Part shown: piece by piece, positions 1 through 6,448 of the stretch | Position numbering within the stretch: the first letter of the stretch is position 1 | How the letters are laid out: every line of letters begins with the position of its first letter | Notes under the pieces: model-generated | The model's input: only the letters and a program-made list of their open reading frames with translations | Database searches by the model: none | Told to the model about the DNA's origin: nothing | Source: Archaeoglobaceae archaeon | GTDB lineage: Archaea > Halobacteriota > Archaeoglobi > Archaeoglobales > Archaeoglobaceae | Assembly (NCBI GenBank): GCA_025059545.1 | Contig: JANXDJ010000022.1 | Location: forward strand, 1 to 18,371 | Length of the DNA: 18,371 nt | Direction of reading: 5' to 3' | Translations under genes and position numbers: made by a program

Positions 1-215
1 ATCCTCGGGCTCCTTACGGATTTTCGGAGATGGAACATTCCAGTATCTATCTCCTATGGGGGTTTAGCCCCAGTTTCCCGGGGTTATCCCCCTCCCGAGG
101 GCAGGTTGTCCACGTGTTACTGAGCCGTCCGCCGGTGCTTGCAGAGCAAGCCCCAGGACTCGCATGGCTTAGTCCCAGCCGGATAGCAGCGGCCTCTGGC
201 AGGATCAACCAGAAT
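1..215 (-). rRNA. 16S ribosomal RNA, 5' end (partial)
   Basis: Read on the minus strand, the segment ending at 215 begins ATTCTGGTTGATCCTGCCAG, the near-universal archaeal 16S 5' terminus. It continues with the conserved GGCTGGGACTAAGCCATGCG, CGGCGGACGGCTCAGTAACA and the helix around ACCCCGGGAAACTGGGGC. Only the first 215 or so nucleotides are present and the gene runs off the left edge. The exact mature 5' end is inferred from the conserved start. Open frames on either strand here are artefacts of a structural RNA. Confidence 0.97.
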
Positions 216-402
216 TGGCGGGGATAAAGTGAATACGTCCCCTGCCTGCCAGTATGCTCTGCTGACAAGCCCCGCATCAGACCGCAAAAAGGTTTTGCGG
301 TCCTCCTTACTCTACCGCGGATTAGAAAACTCCCCGTCATCCAAAGCACCGCTCTGTCGGGGTCCGTGCTGGATCCGCGGTTATTTTACTTGAAGTTATC
401 GT
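216..402 (-). other. pre-16S rRNA leader (5' external transcribed spacer)
   Basis: This stretch lies between the probable rRNA promoter (424-441) and the mature 16S 5' end. It is more GC-rich than the surrounding protein-coding DNA, as expected for a structured rRNA leader in a thermophile. It contains a perfect 10-bp hairpin (280-302), two copies of CCGCGG (315-320 and 375-380), and a possible short stem next to the mature end (GGGGA near 246-250 with TCCCC near 223-227 on the minus strand). In archaea such leaders supply one arm of the bulge-helix-bulge processing stem. The partner arm lies beyond the 16S gene, outside the window, so the processing site cannot be assigned. No protein gene is seen here. 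Confidence 0.75.
280..302 (-). repeat. perfect 10-bp inverted repeat in the 16S leader
   Basis: GACCGCAAAA (280-289) and TTTTGCGGTC (293-302) are exact reverse complements separated by three bases, giving a tight hairpin in the transcribed leader about 65-90 nt upstream of the mature 16S end. A role in leader folding or processing is an inference. It is unlikely to be a terminator because it lies between the promoter and the gene. Confidence 0.8.
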
Positions 403-423
403 GTAGTATATCATTACTCTTTT

Positions 424-441
424 GGATTTATAAGACTTTTG
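424..441 (-). promoter_or_regulatory. rRNA operon promoter (BRE and TATA box)
   Basis: On the minus strand the sequence CAAAAGTCTTATAAATCC combines a purine-rich BRE-like element with an archaeal TATA box (CTTATAAATC, 424-433). A start site about 25 nt downstream would lie near 402 and give a leader of about 187 nt. A second TATA-like CTTATTTAAG lies just upstream (about 443-453) and could be an alternative. Confidence 0.6.
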
Positions 442-563
442 CTTGACTTAAATAAGCTTGAAGAAGACTCATTTAAATAGACAATCCCAGAAATACCATA
501 TCTGCGATATTTTAAAAATAAAACAAGTAGAGATATAAAAACTCTATGAGAGAACCAAACAAG
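442..563. other. AT-rich spacer between the rRNA promoter and the hydrolase 3' end
   Basis: No gene is visible. On the minus strand, downstream of the hydrolase stop, the sequence has several T runs (CTTGTTTTATTTTT) and a weak hairpin (TAGAG and CTCTA, about 529-547), consistent with transcription termination of the hydrolase gene before the rRNA promoter. A short palindrome ATATC-TGC-GATAT lies at 498-510. These roles are inferred. Confidence 0.4.
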
Positions 564-1388
564 TCATCCTAAATGCTTCTTAAGAAATTCAAGTTCTTTT
601 TCCGAACTTTCCTCAAAGAAATCGATGTAAACGCCGAAATGTCCACACTTCAAGCTCATAACCTCTGCTTCCTTCGTTTTCTCAACTGCTTTAAATGCTG
701 CCTCAGATGGTGTAACTGTATCATTTTCTGCAATTAGGTAAAAAACAGGACATTTTATTCTATTCACCTTTTTTATCGGTCTATAGAATGGAATTGAAAG
801 GGTGATCCTTGCAAAAGTTGAATTTTCCCATGGTAAGCTTCCCGGATAGCGTTTTTTATGTTCCTCGATGAGTTTCAGATAATCGTTTGGCAGAAGACCA
901 TTTTCACCAGCTATTGGAACCTTGTATCCCCTGAAAGGTGAAAACAGTAAATCAAGGACTCCAAGAACTGCAAATCTAACACTCCTCATTCCCATGGCTT
1001 TAGCCACCGCTAATCCATCCACAAACGGAACTTGCGAAATCACAGCGTCGACTTCATATTCAGAGGCGATTTCAAGCACATGTCCGCCACTAAAAGAGCT
1101 TCCCCATAGGGCAACTTTCTTGTATTTGCTCTTTGCATACTCAACTACTTTCTTCCAGTCTTCAATCTGCTTTTTTATGCTTATTAGCTGTCTTGGCTCA
1201 CCTTTGCTTCTTCCAAAATGTCTGTAGTCAAAGAGAAGCGTAGAAAAGGATTTCCCAAACTTCTCCGCATACATCAAGAGCAAATCTTTAACCGCTCCGA
1301 AGCCATGAGCCATTACGACGCAATTCTCTCCATTTTCATGTTCCCAAGCATGAATCTCTCCAAGCCATAGATCTTTCATATCAAGCAT
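564..1388 (-). CDS. alpha/beta hydrolase
   Basis: This 274-residue soluble protein has the alpha/beta hydrolase plan. HGFG (28-31) is the likely oxyanion-hole motif. The nucleophile-elbow segment WGSSFSGG (95-102) makes Ser98 the likely nucleophile. Asp223 in IAENDTVTP and His250 in KCGHFG complete a plausible Ser-Asp-His triad. The segment between about 120 and 200 is probably the cap. There is no signal peptide, so it should act in the cytosol as an esterase, thioesterase or acyl-peptidase-like enzyme; the substrate cannot be read from sequence. The start at 1388 fits a leaderless transcript, with ATTAAATC (1409-1417) about 25 nt upstream; Met4 is an alternative. It is transcribed divergently from the CYTH protein gene, and no functional link is evident. 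Confidence 0.85.
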   Translation of the reverse strand: MLDMKDLWLGEIHAWEHENGENCVVMAHGFGAVKDLLLMYAEKFGKSFSTLLFDYRHFGRSKGEPRQLISIKKQIEDWKKVVEYAKSKYKKVALWGSSFSGGHVLEIASEYEVDAVISQVPFVDGLAVAKAMGMRSVRFAVLGVLDLLFSPFRGYKVPIAGENGLLPNDYLKLIEEHKKRYPGSLPWENSTFARITLSIPFYRPIKKVNRIKCPVFYLIAENDTVTPSEAAFKAVEKTKEAEVMSLKCGHFGVYIDFFEESSEKELEFLKKHLG

Positions 1389-1431
1389 GATCGATAATTA
1401 ACCCATTGGATTTAATTTTTGCTTTCGGGAG

Positions 1432-1441
1432 ATTTTTAAAT
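1432..1441 (+). promoter_or_regulatory. TATA box of the CYTH gene
   Basis: ATTTTTAAAT is centred about 26 nt upstream of the ATG at 1463, the spacing expected when transcription begins at the start codon. This supports a leaderless mRNA and rejects the in-frame upstream start at 1406, which would lie before the promoter. Confidence 0.6.
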
Positions 1442-1462
1442 TCTAATCCCCAACTCTTGGAC

Positions 1463-1984
1463 ATGGAAGTTGAAGCCAAGTTCAAACTGAAGCAAGGGGT
1501 TGAGGAGAAGATCAAGAAAATTGCAAAGTTTTTTGAAGAAAAAGAGGAATTTGATGTTTACTTAAACCATCCATGCAGGGATTTTGCTAAAACGGATGAA
1601 GCTTTAAGGTTAAGGGTGGATAAAAAGGTTAAACTTACTTACAAAGGTCCTAAGATCGACTCAGAGACGAAGAGTAGGGAGGAAGTGAATGTTGAGGTGA
1701 ACAATTTTCATGAAGCGCTAAAACTCTTGGAATTTCTCGGTTTCAGAAAGTTTAGAGCTGTTAAAAAGCTCAGAAAGATCTACAGAATGGATAAAGCAAT
1801 AATTTGCGTCGATTCTGTCGAAGGACTCGGAGATTTCATAGAGATCGAAGTAGAAGGGGGATTGGAAAACAAAGAAGAGATTTTCAGGATTGCAGAAATG
1901 CTTGGATATACAAAAGCTGAGAGCATTCGCTTGTCCTACTTAGAAATGCTTGAAAAAATTAGATCGGGAAATAAAGAGCCATAG
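1463..1984 (+). CDS. cyaB: CYTH domain protein, class IV adenylyl cyclase (CyaB)-like
   Basis: The 173-residue protein begins with the CYTH signature ExExK (Glu2, Glu4, Lys6 of MEVEAKFK). It continues with basic and acidic residues typical of the triphosphate tunnel: EALRLRV (46-52), LTYKGPK (58-64), VKKLRKIYR (100-108) and FIEIEVEG with Glu127 and Glu129 (125-132). CYTH proteins bind triphosphorylated substrates with divalent metal; relatives include class IV adenylyl cyclase and thiamine triphosphatase. Whether this one makes cAMP or hydrolyses an organic triphosphate or inorganic polyphosphate cannot be told. ATG 1463 was chosen because the domain starts there and a TATA box lies 26 nt upstream. 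The 3' end overlaps the convergent ferredoxin-like gene by 26 nt. Confidence 0.85.
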   Translation: MEVEAKFKLKQGVEEKIKKIAKFFEEKEEFDVYLNHPCRDFAKTDEALRLRVDKKVKLTYKGPKIDSETKSREEVNVEVNNFHEALKLLEFLGFRKFRAVKKLRKIYRMDKAIICVDSVEGLGDFIEIEVEGGLENKEEIFRIAEMLGYTKAESIRLSYLEMLEKIRSGNKEP

Positions 1985-2345
1985 TTGGGCAAACTTTAAT
2001 GCAAGCTCCGCAGTGTATGCATTTCTCCGCTCTCACTTCCACTTTATTTTCACCGTTGAAATAAAAAACCTCTGTTGGACAAATGCTTACACAAGCTCCA
2101 CAGTGAACGCAGTTATCATTTCTCGCTATTGACTTTGTTATTTCCTGAATCTCTACTCCCATTCTCTTTAGAATTTCCAAGACTTCTTCCGCTTTCTCGT
2201 CTGGAACTTCAACGATGAGTTCCCCCTTTCTCGCCCCAACGTCTGCTTTGAGTATATTTATTAGAGCTCCAGTTTTTATTGCAGTCAAAGAAATTATTGG
2301 TTCTCTAACAGTCTTCGCATCAAATCTCAAAAGTAGAAGCATCAT
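1959..2345 (-). CDS. L-aspartate semialdehyde sulfurtransferase, iron-sulfur subunit (NIL domain plus 2[4Fe-4S] ferredoxin)
   Basis: The 128-residue protein has an N-terminal NIL-type domain (about 1-72; REPIISLTAIKTGALINILK region) followed by two ferredoxin motifs, CVHCGACVSICP (79-90) and CIHCGACIKVCP (109-120), which should hold two [4Fe-4S] clusters. In methanogens the equivalent protein (MA1822 type) works with the DUF39 protein (MA1821 type) in homocysteine formation from aspartate semialdehyde and sulfide, probably supplying electrons or handling sulfur. Here it directly follows that DUF39 gene with 1 nt between stop and start, so the two are one operon. The ribosome binding site GGAGAGGTGAT overlaps the upstream stop codon. 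Two consecutive ATGs (2345 and 2342) are possible starts. Assignment rests on domain order and context. Confidence 0.88.
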   Translation of the reverse strand: MMLLLLRFDAKTVREPIISLTAIKTGALINILKADVGARKGELIVEVPDEKAEEVLEILKRMGVEIQEITKSIARNDNCVHCGACVSICPTEVFYFNGENKVEVRAEKCIHCGACIKVCPTMALYFPI

Positions 2346-2346
2346 A

Positions 2347-3819
2347 TCACCTCTCCAAAAGCTTACTCAAAGCTTCGCTCGTCACGATCCCGAGCACTTT
2401 CCTTCTTGCATCGATCACAGGCAATGCAGAGATGTCAAACTTTTCAAGCTTGCTAACCGCTATGGCGATCGGATCCTCCGGATAAACAGTCACGACGTCT
2501 CTCGTCATTATATCAGCGACCCTATTTGCTTTCTTCATAACCGCTTTTGCTATGTCCCATGAAGTAACTATCCCCCTAAGAACATTCTCTCGATCAACAA
2601 CTGGCAAATGATTTACATTTCTCTCGATCATGAGCTTTGCAGCTGTTTCTATACTCGAATCTTCCTCAATAGTTATTGCCTTCGTCATCACGTCTCTGAC
2701 AACTTTGACTTCCTTTTGCTTCATCGGCTTGAAAACTTCTGTTCTCTTTATTCTTTCAACTGGTGCGGAAAGCAAGAATTCGCCTTTTTCAATCATCTTC
2801 TTCAACTCTCTCATAACCTTCTCAGCCATGTAATAACTCGAAAGCGGAGAAACTCGAACTTCTTCGCCGTTAATTTCAACTTTTCCACTTTTAAGCTCCT
2901 CATAGCTCACTTCTCTCACTACAGGTCTCTGTCGCCTCGCAACTCCGAAATCGATGATCGTTGTTTTGATCTCATGATCTCTTACAGCAAGAGCTCTTGC
3001 AATTTCTTCATCCAGCACTGGGATCGGGATTCCTATGCCAAGATAGATCGAAGGAGCGTAGCCAGGGAAGTAGCAAGCTTTTATAAATTCTGGCTTCATC
3101 TCCTTTAGGTTACCTTTAACCATCAGCGTTCCAAAAGGTGGCGAATGTTGAGTTCCCTCCCCTACTACATAGCCCTTGGCACCGCAAAGAAAGATCCTCG
3201 TTCCAATTCCAATCGTGCGATACTCTGGATCGTTGTTCAATGGTGAGATCTCTCCTGTGCCCGCAAAGGTTACATTTCCGAAGTTTGGCAATAATGTGCC
3301 CATATAAGTCCTTAAAAGTTTATCAGAGGAATTTGTCGCAGCTCGATATCGTTGATAAGCGTTCCTTGGATTCACCATCTCCGCTTGATTAACTTCTTCG
3401 ATAGAAACGCTTGTTTCAATTTCTTTCCTTGGATAACAGTCAGTTCCAAAGCCAAGAGCTCTAAGCTCAACTTCTTTACCAGAGACGAGATCCTCGATCA
3501 CATGGGCACCACCATAAAGCTCCCTTGTCTCCGACTGCTTAGTTGCCCCAATGAAGGCATCAACCGCTGCCAAGCCGGTATAGGCTTCAACATCATTCAA
3601 CCATGCTTTTTTAAACTTTATTGGCGGATCAGAATGACCAAAATTAATGAAAGCCCCAGTTGAGCACATTGCTCCAAAAGTTCCTGTAGTGACTATATCT
3701 ACCTCTCTTACTGCCTCTTCTGGACTAAGCTGAGACATTATTTCCTTCATCTCTGTAGCGGTGACAACACAAACTTCTCCTCGCCTTATTTTCTCGTTGA
3801 TCTCTTCTATACTCTTCAT
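2347..3819 (-). CDS. L-aspartate semialdehyde sulfurtransferase (homocysteine biosynthesis, DUF39 plus two CBS domains)
   Basis: The 490-residue protein consists of a DUF39/homocysteine-biosynthesis domain (about 1-365) followed by two CBS domains (about 373-430 and 433-490; VMTKAITIEEDSSIETAA and IMTRDVVTVYPEDPIAIA). Proteins of this family (MA1821 in Methanosarcina) convert aspartate semialdehyde and sulfide to homocysteine, a route used by anaerobic archaea in place of the O-acylhomoserine pathway. Two cysteines fit the catalytic pair described for the family: Cys52 in FGAMCSTGAF and Cys128 in GFGTDCYPRK. The CBS pair suggests allosteric control by an adenine nucleotide or SAM, which is inference. 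TTTATATAC (3841-3849) lies about 26 nt upstream of the ATG, so the mRNA is probably leaderless. It is the first gene of an operon with the NIL-ferredoxin gene. Confidence 0.92.
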   Translation of the reverse strand: MKSIEEINEKIRRGEVCVVTATEMKEIMSQLSPEEAVREVDIVTTGTFGAMCSTGAFINFGHSDPPIKFKKAWLNDVEAYTGLAAVDAFIGATKQSETRELYGGAHVIEDLVSGKEVELRALGFGTDCYPRKEIETSVSIEEVNQAEMVNPRNAYQRYRAATNSSDKLLRTYMGTLLPNFGNVTFAGTGEISPLNNDPEYRTIGIGTRIFLCGAKGYVVGEGTQHSPPFGTLMVKGNLKEMKPEFIKACYFPGYAPSIYLGIGIPIPVLDEEIARALAVRDHEIKTTIIDFGVARRQRPVVREVSYEELKSGKVEINGEEVRVSPLSSYYMAEKVMRELKKMIEKGEFLLSAPVERIKRTEVFKPMKQKEVKVVRDVMTKAITIEEDSSIETAAKLMIERNVNHLPVVDRENVLRGIVTSWDIAKAVMKKANRVADIMTRDVVTVYPEDPIAIAVSKLEKFDISALPVIDARRKVLGIVTSEALSKLLER

Positions 3820-3840
3820 GGCGTCTCAAGGTTCTAAGAG

Positions 3841-3849
3841 TATATAAAC
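3841..3849 (-). promoter_or_regulatory. TATA box of the homocysteine operon
   Basis: On the minus strand AGTTTATATACTC places a strong TATA box about 26 nt before the ATG at 3819, with an A-rich BRE-like stretch upstream. This implies transcription starting at or next to the start codon. Confidence 0.65.
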
Positions 3850-3947
3850 TTTTTGAAAATTTAAGGTTTTGAATATTCCTATTGTTCATTTTTTGAAAAA
3901 GATCGAGAAAAGGAAAAGCATAAATTTCGTTAGAATACATGGATCTC

Positions 3948-4943
3948 ATGTCAAAAATTTTGGATTTGAATGGGAAAGTGATCTTTACCCTCGTGATCGG
4001 AAACACAAAGACTGCAGAGATCCCCGGGATAACGGTTGCGGGAGCGAATCCAGAACTCGTTAAATACACACCACCCGCTGATGCGGAACTGCTTTATCAT
4101 GGGAAGTGCCTGAGCATAAGCTCTGTTCCCGCAACTCCAGATGGAAAACCAACTCCAGCTTTGATTTCTTACACAGCTTTGAGACTCACGAAGATCCCGA
4201 TATTGGTTGTAGATTCGGGGCTCATGATCAAGCCAAAGATCCCCCATCTAACGCTCCATGCACCGGTGGGGGGAAATATTTCAATTGGGAGAGCGATGAG
4301 CTTAGAAGACGTGGAGAGAGTTATTGAAAATGGCAAAATTCTGGGAGAGCAACTTTCAAAGCTTGCAGATCTATTAATAATCGGTGAAAGCATTCCTGCT
4401 GGCACAACAACCGCAGGAGCTGTGCTAAAAGCTCTCGACTTCGAGCCAAAAGTTTCTTCGAGCATGCCAGCAAATCCTATTGAACTAAAGCGAAAGGTTA
4501 TAGAGGATGCGGTTAAGAGAGTTCAAAGCAAAGATCCAATCGAGATCATCTCAGCAGTTGGCGATCCAGTTATTGCGGGCGTATTAGGAATTCTGAGCGG
4601 ATGCAAAAGAGCCTTGCTTGCAGGTGGAACGCAGATGGTTGCAATAGCAAATTTGGCAAAAAGAATGATGAAATGCGAAATCGAGATTGCAACGACAGAG
4701 TTTGTAGCCAAGGATAAAAGCGCGGATCTCTCGCTCGCTCCTTGCAAGGTTCACGTAGCAGAGATTCCACTGGCAAAGTCAAAATATCCGGGATTGAGGG
4801 CTTACGCAGAAGGCTTCGTCAAAGAAGGTGTAGGTGCTGGTGGTTTGAGCTTTTTCGCTTATCAACGTGGGATCAGCAAGGAAAAATTGTTAGCAGAGAT
4901 TGAAAAGGATTATGAAAGAATTGTTGGTTTTAAAGTTTCATAA
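3948..4943 (+). CDS. CobT-like nicotinate-nucleotide:dimethylbenzimidazole phosphoribosyltransferase family protein (UPF0284/TIGR00303)
   Basis: The protein resembles the archaeal UPF0284 family, distant homologues of CobT, which forms alpha-ribazole phosphate for the lower ligand of cobamides. Visible features (numbered from ATG 3939) are the N-terminal LVIGNTKTAEIPGITVAG (18-35), GESIPAGTTTAGAVL (149-163), similar in place to the CobT GNTTSAA motif, a Gly-rich SGCKRALLAGGTQM (220-233), and VKEGVGAGG (294-302), whose Glu296 is the candidate catalytic base. The archaeal substrate may differ from dimethylbenzimidazole. Two starts are possible, ATG 3939 and ATG 3948. I prefer 3948 because the TATA-like CATAAATT (3919-3926) lies about 26 nt upstream of it, which fits a leaderless transcript. 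It is a single gene, divergent from the homocysteine operon; methionine synthesis in such organisms can involve corrinoids, but a link is speculative. Confidence 0.85.
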   Translation: MSKILDLNGKVIFTLVIGNTKTAEIPGITVAGANPELVKYTPPADAELLYHGKCLSISSVPATPDGKPTPALISYTALRLTKIPILVVDSGLMIKPKIPHLTLHAPVGGNISIGRAMSLEDVERVIENGKILGEQLSKLADLLIIGESIPAGTTTAGAVLKALDFEPKVSSSMPANPIELKRKVIEDAVKRVQSKDPIEIISAVGDPVIAGVLGILSGCKRALLAGGTQMVAIANLAKRMMKCEIEIATTEFVAKDKSADLSLAPCKVHVAEIPLAKSKYPGLRAYAEGFVKEGVGAGGLSFFAYQRGISKEKLLAEIEKDYERIVGFKVS

Positions 4944-5160
4944 ACCTAACAATTATGCTTTTTTATTTCTTTAAAAGATGCGTTAAAAAATTAAGACTTG
5001 ATGTTTAAAAGCTATAATTATGATTGTTTGTATGGTTATAGTAATAATTATAATATTTAAAATAGAGAATTAGTAAAATTTATATACTAAAACATTCATG
5101 ATGATAATGTAGCATAAGTGAGTATATAAGCCTATATAAGAGTATAAAAGAGGTGGAAAC
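4944..5160. other. AT-rich spacer with a terminator-like T tract and the lipase promoter
   Basis: This 217-nt region is strongly AT-rich and has no gene. The T-rich run at 4959-4972 just after the CobT-like gene is a probable archaeal terminator. Three TATA-like elements precede the lipase: AATTTATATAC (about 5078-5088), GTATATAAG (about 5119-5128) and GTATAAAAG (about 5140-5148). Because the lipase carries a ribosome binding site, the distal element, which gives a start near 5110 and a leader of about 50 nt, is the best promoter candidate. Confidence 0.5.
4959..4972 (+). terminator. oligo-T terminator after the CobT-like gene
   Basis: A run of thymines broken only by one A and one C follows the stop codon by 16 nt. 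There is no stable hairpin, as is usual for archaeal T-tract termination. Confidence 0.45.
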
Positions 5161-5805
5161 GTGAAAAGAGAAGTGTTGTTGGTTGGAATCTTGTTAGCAC
5201 TGGTGTTTTCACCAGTAGTGCAAGCAAAAGACCCTGTTTTGTTTGTGCACGGCTGGACGCAAAATGCTGGAAATTGGGTGACAATGATGGCAAAACTGAC
5301 AGCAGATGGTTGGCCAAGCAATAAGTTGTTTGCCTACACATTTTCAAACCCATTTGATGCAAGCGACGGGGCGAACGTTAGAAATGCTCAAGAAGTAGCC
5401 AATTGGGTCAATAACATTAAGAAAATCACCGGAGCAAGTAAGATAGACATAGTTGCCCATAGCATGGGTGGACTGAGCACGAGATACTATATGAAGTTCA
5501 TGGGCGGAGCTGCGAACGTTGACGACTACATAACCCTCGGCTCACCGCACCATGGCACTGTCCTTGCGGATCTCATAGGCGGTGATATGAAAATTGGAAG
5601 CCCTTTCCTAAAACAACTCAATACTCCTCCTGAAGTGCCGGTTGGTATTCAATGCACATCGATCTATAGTCCAATCGATGAACTCGTTCAACCATACACA
5701 ACTGCGATGCTGAGTGGTTGCGATAACAGAGCGGTTACTTCGCTGCATCTTCAATTACTCGTAAACGACCAAGCCTATAACATCGTTAAATCGAAATTGA
5801 ACTAA
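5161..5805 (+). CDS. secreted lipase (class 2 / LipA-type alpha/beta hydrolase)
   Basis: The 214-residue protein starts at GTG, preceded by the ribosome binding site GAGGTGG (about 5150-5156). Residues 1-22 form a Sec signal peptide (MKRE, a hydrophobic core, then PVVQA before Lys23), so the mature protein of about 192 residues is exported. It resembles the small lipases of the Bacillus LipA group: HGW (30-32) at the oxyanion hole, AHSMGG (99-104) with nucleophile Ser101, SPIDELVQP with Asp173, and SLH with His196. Cys165 and Cys187 are the only cysteines of the mature part and may form a disulfide. The family hydrolyses triglycerides or other carboxyl esters. Export suggests scavenging of external lipids as carbon source. 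It stands alone, convergent with a lipoprotein gene. A bacterial origin by transfer is possible but unproven. Confidence 0.88.
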   Translation: MKREVLLVGILLALVFSPVVQAKDPVLFVHGWTQNAGNWVTMMAKLTADGWPSNKLFAYTFSNPFDASDGANVRNAQEVANWVNNIKKITGASKIDIVAHSMGGLSTRYYMKFMGGAANVDDYITLGSPHHGTVLADLIGGDMKIGSPFLKQLNTPPEVPVGIQCTSIYSPIDELVQPYTTAMLSGCDNRAVTSLHLQLLVNDQAYNIVKSKLN

Positions 5806-5807
5806 AA

Positions 5808-5828
5808 TTTTTACTTTCTAATTTTTAT
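5808..5828 (+). terminator. T-rich terminator after the lipase
   Basis: Three T runs (ATTTTT, CTTTCT, ATTTTT) start 3 nt after the lipase stop and reach into the last codons of the convergent lipoprotein gene. This fits an archaeal oligo-T terminator. Confidence 0.4.
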
Positions 5829-6322
5829 TCGCAAGTTTTCCCAACTATAACTCCTTCAGAGTTGAAGAACTTTGCACAGACATTCTTTTCTTTCATGTAA
5901 TATTCCACAATTCCGTTAAGATTTCCATCTTCATCATAGGATTTCCAGAAGAAAGTCTCGCCTTTTTCGTATCCTTCAAGCACCTTTACTAAATATCCGT
6001 CTTTCAGTTTCCAAAAAATAAAATTACGATATTTAATGGGACTTAATTTAGAGTCTATAGGATCAAAGCAATATTTTACAGTTCCATTTTCACTAATAAC
6101 CTCCGCACAACACATATCTATCGTTTTTTCCCCAAAAGAGTATTTCTCAACTCCAAGGAATATGTGTTTCGAATCGCTTTCATTTTTCAGTTCCTCAAGA
6201 CATTTCTTATATATATCTGTATTTTGAATTTTTGCAGGTTTTTGTTCTTCTAAACAACCAAGAACCGAGACTGTGAATAATGTAAAGAAACAGATAACAA
6301 ATTTTGTTAGTATACCTTTCAC
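5825..6322 (-). CDS. putative lipoprotein of unknown function
   Basis: I do not recognise a family. The 165-residue protein has a short basic N-terminus, a hydrophobic segment (about 7-20) and a lipobox-like VLGC (20-23), so Cys23 is probably lipidated and the rest (Cys23-Glu165) lies outside the membrane. The remainder is polar and lysine- and glutamate-rich, with aromatic patches suggesting beta strands (KYSFGEKTIDMCCAEVIS, 61-78; GIVEYYMKEKNVCAKFFN, 137-154). Paired cysteines (Cys72, Cys73, Cys86, Cys149, Cys164) may form disulfides. The GTG start at 6322 has a strong TATA box (6342-6351) about 25 nt upstream, fitting a leaderless mRNA. It is convergent with the lipase, with 19 nt between stop codons. 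A functional link to the lipase is not shown. Confidence 0.65.
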   Translation of the reverse strand: MKGILTKFVICFFTLFTVSVLGCLEEQKPAKIQNTDIYKKCLEELKNESDSKHIFLGVEKYSFGEKTIDMCCAEVISENGTVKYCFDPIDSKLSPIKYRNFIFWKLKDGYLVKVLEGYEKGETFFWKSYDEDGNLNGIVEYYMKEKNVCAKFFNSEGVIVGKTCE

Positions 6323-6341
6323 AGTCCAACATTAAACTTAT

Positions 6342-6351
6342 GTATATATAC
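6342..6351 (-). promoter_or_regulatory. TATA box of the lipoprotein gene
   Basis: On the minus strand GTATATATAC lies about 25 nt before the GTG at 6322, suggesting transcription from the start codon itself. Confidence 0.55.
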
Positions 6352-6419
6352 CTTTTGGGTGATATACCAATAAAAAGAGATCGAAAATTTAATTGAGAGT
6401 CATACAAAAACCCAAAAAT

Positions 6420-6428
6420 CTTTTTAAG
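6420..6428 (+). promoter_or_regulatory. TATA box of the suf operon
   Basis: CTTTTTAAG is centred 25 nt upstream of the sufC ATG, with an A-rich BRE-like AACCCAAAAAT just before it. A leaderless sufC transcript is expected. Confidence 0.55.
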
Positions 6429-6448
6429 CTTGAAATCAAATTTCCATT

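Noticed and set aside
30..349. Open frames on both strands at the left end
   Set aside because: They lie in the 16S rRNA gene and its leader, where conserved rRNA sequence explains the DNA.
498..510. Palindrome ATATC-TGC-GATAT as a terminator or operator
   Set aside because: The stem is only five AT-rich pairs in AT-rich DNA and has no partner copy in the window; chance is sufficient.
1406..1462. Upstream in-frame ATG adding 19 residues to the CYTH protein
   Set aside because: It lies before the TATA box and in front of the conserved ExExK start; the added residues show no family match.
2608..3663. Plus-strand open frames opposite the DUF39-CBS gene
   Set aside because: The minus-strand frame has clear family motifs throughout; the plus-strand frames have no recognisable motif and are antisense shadows.
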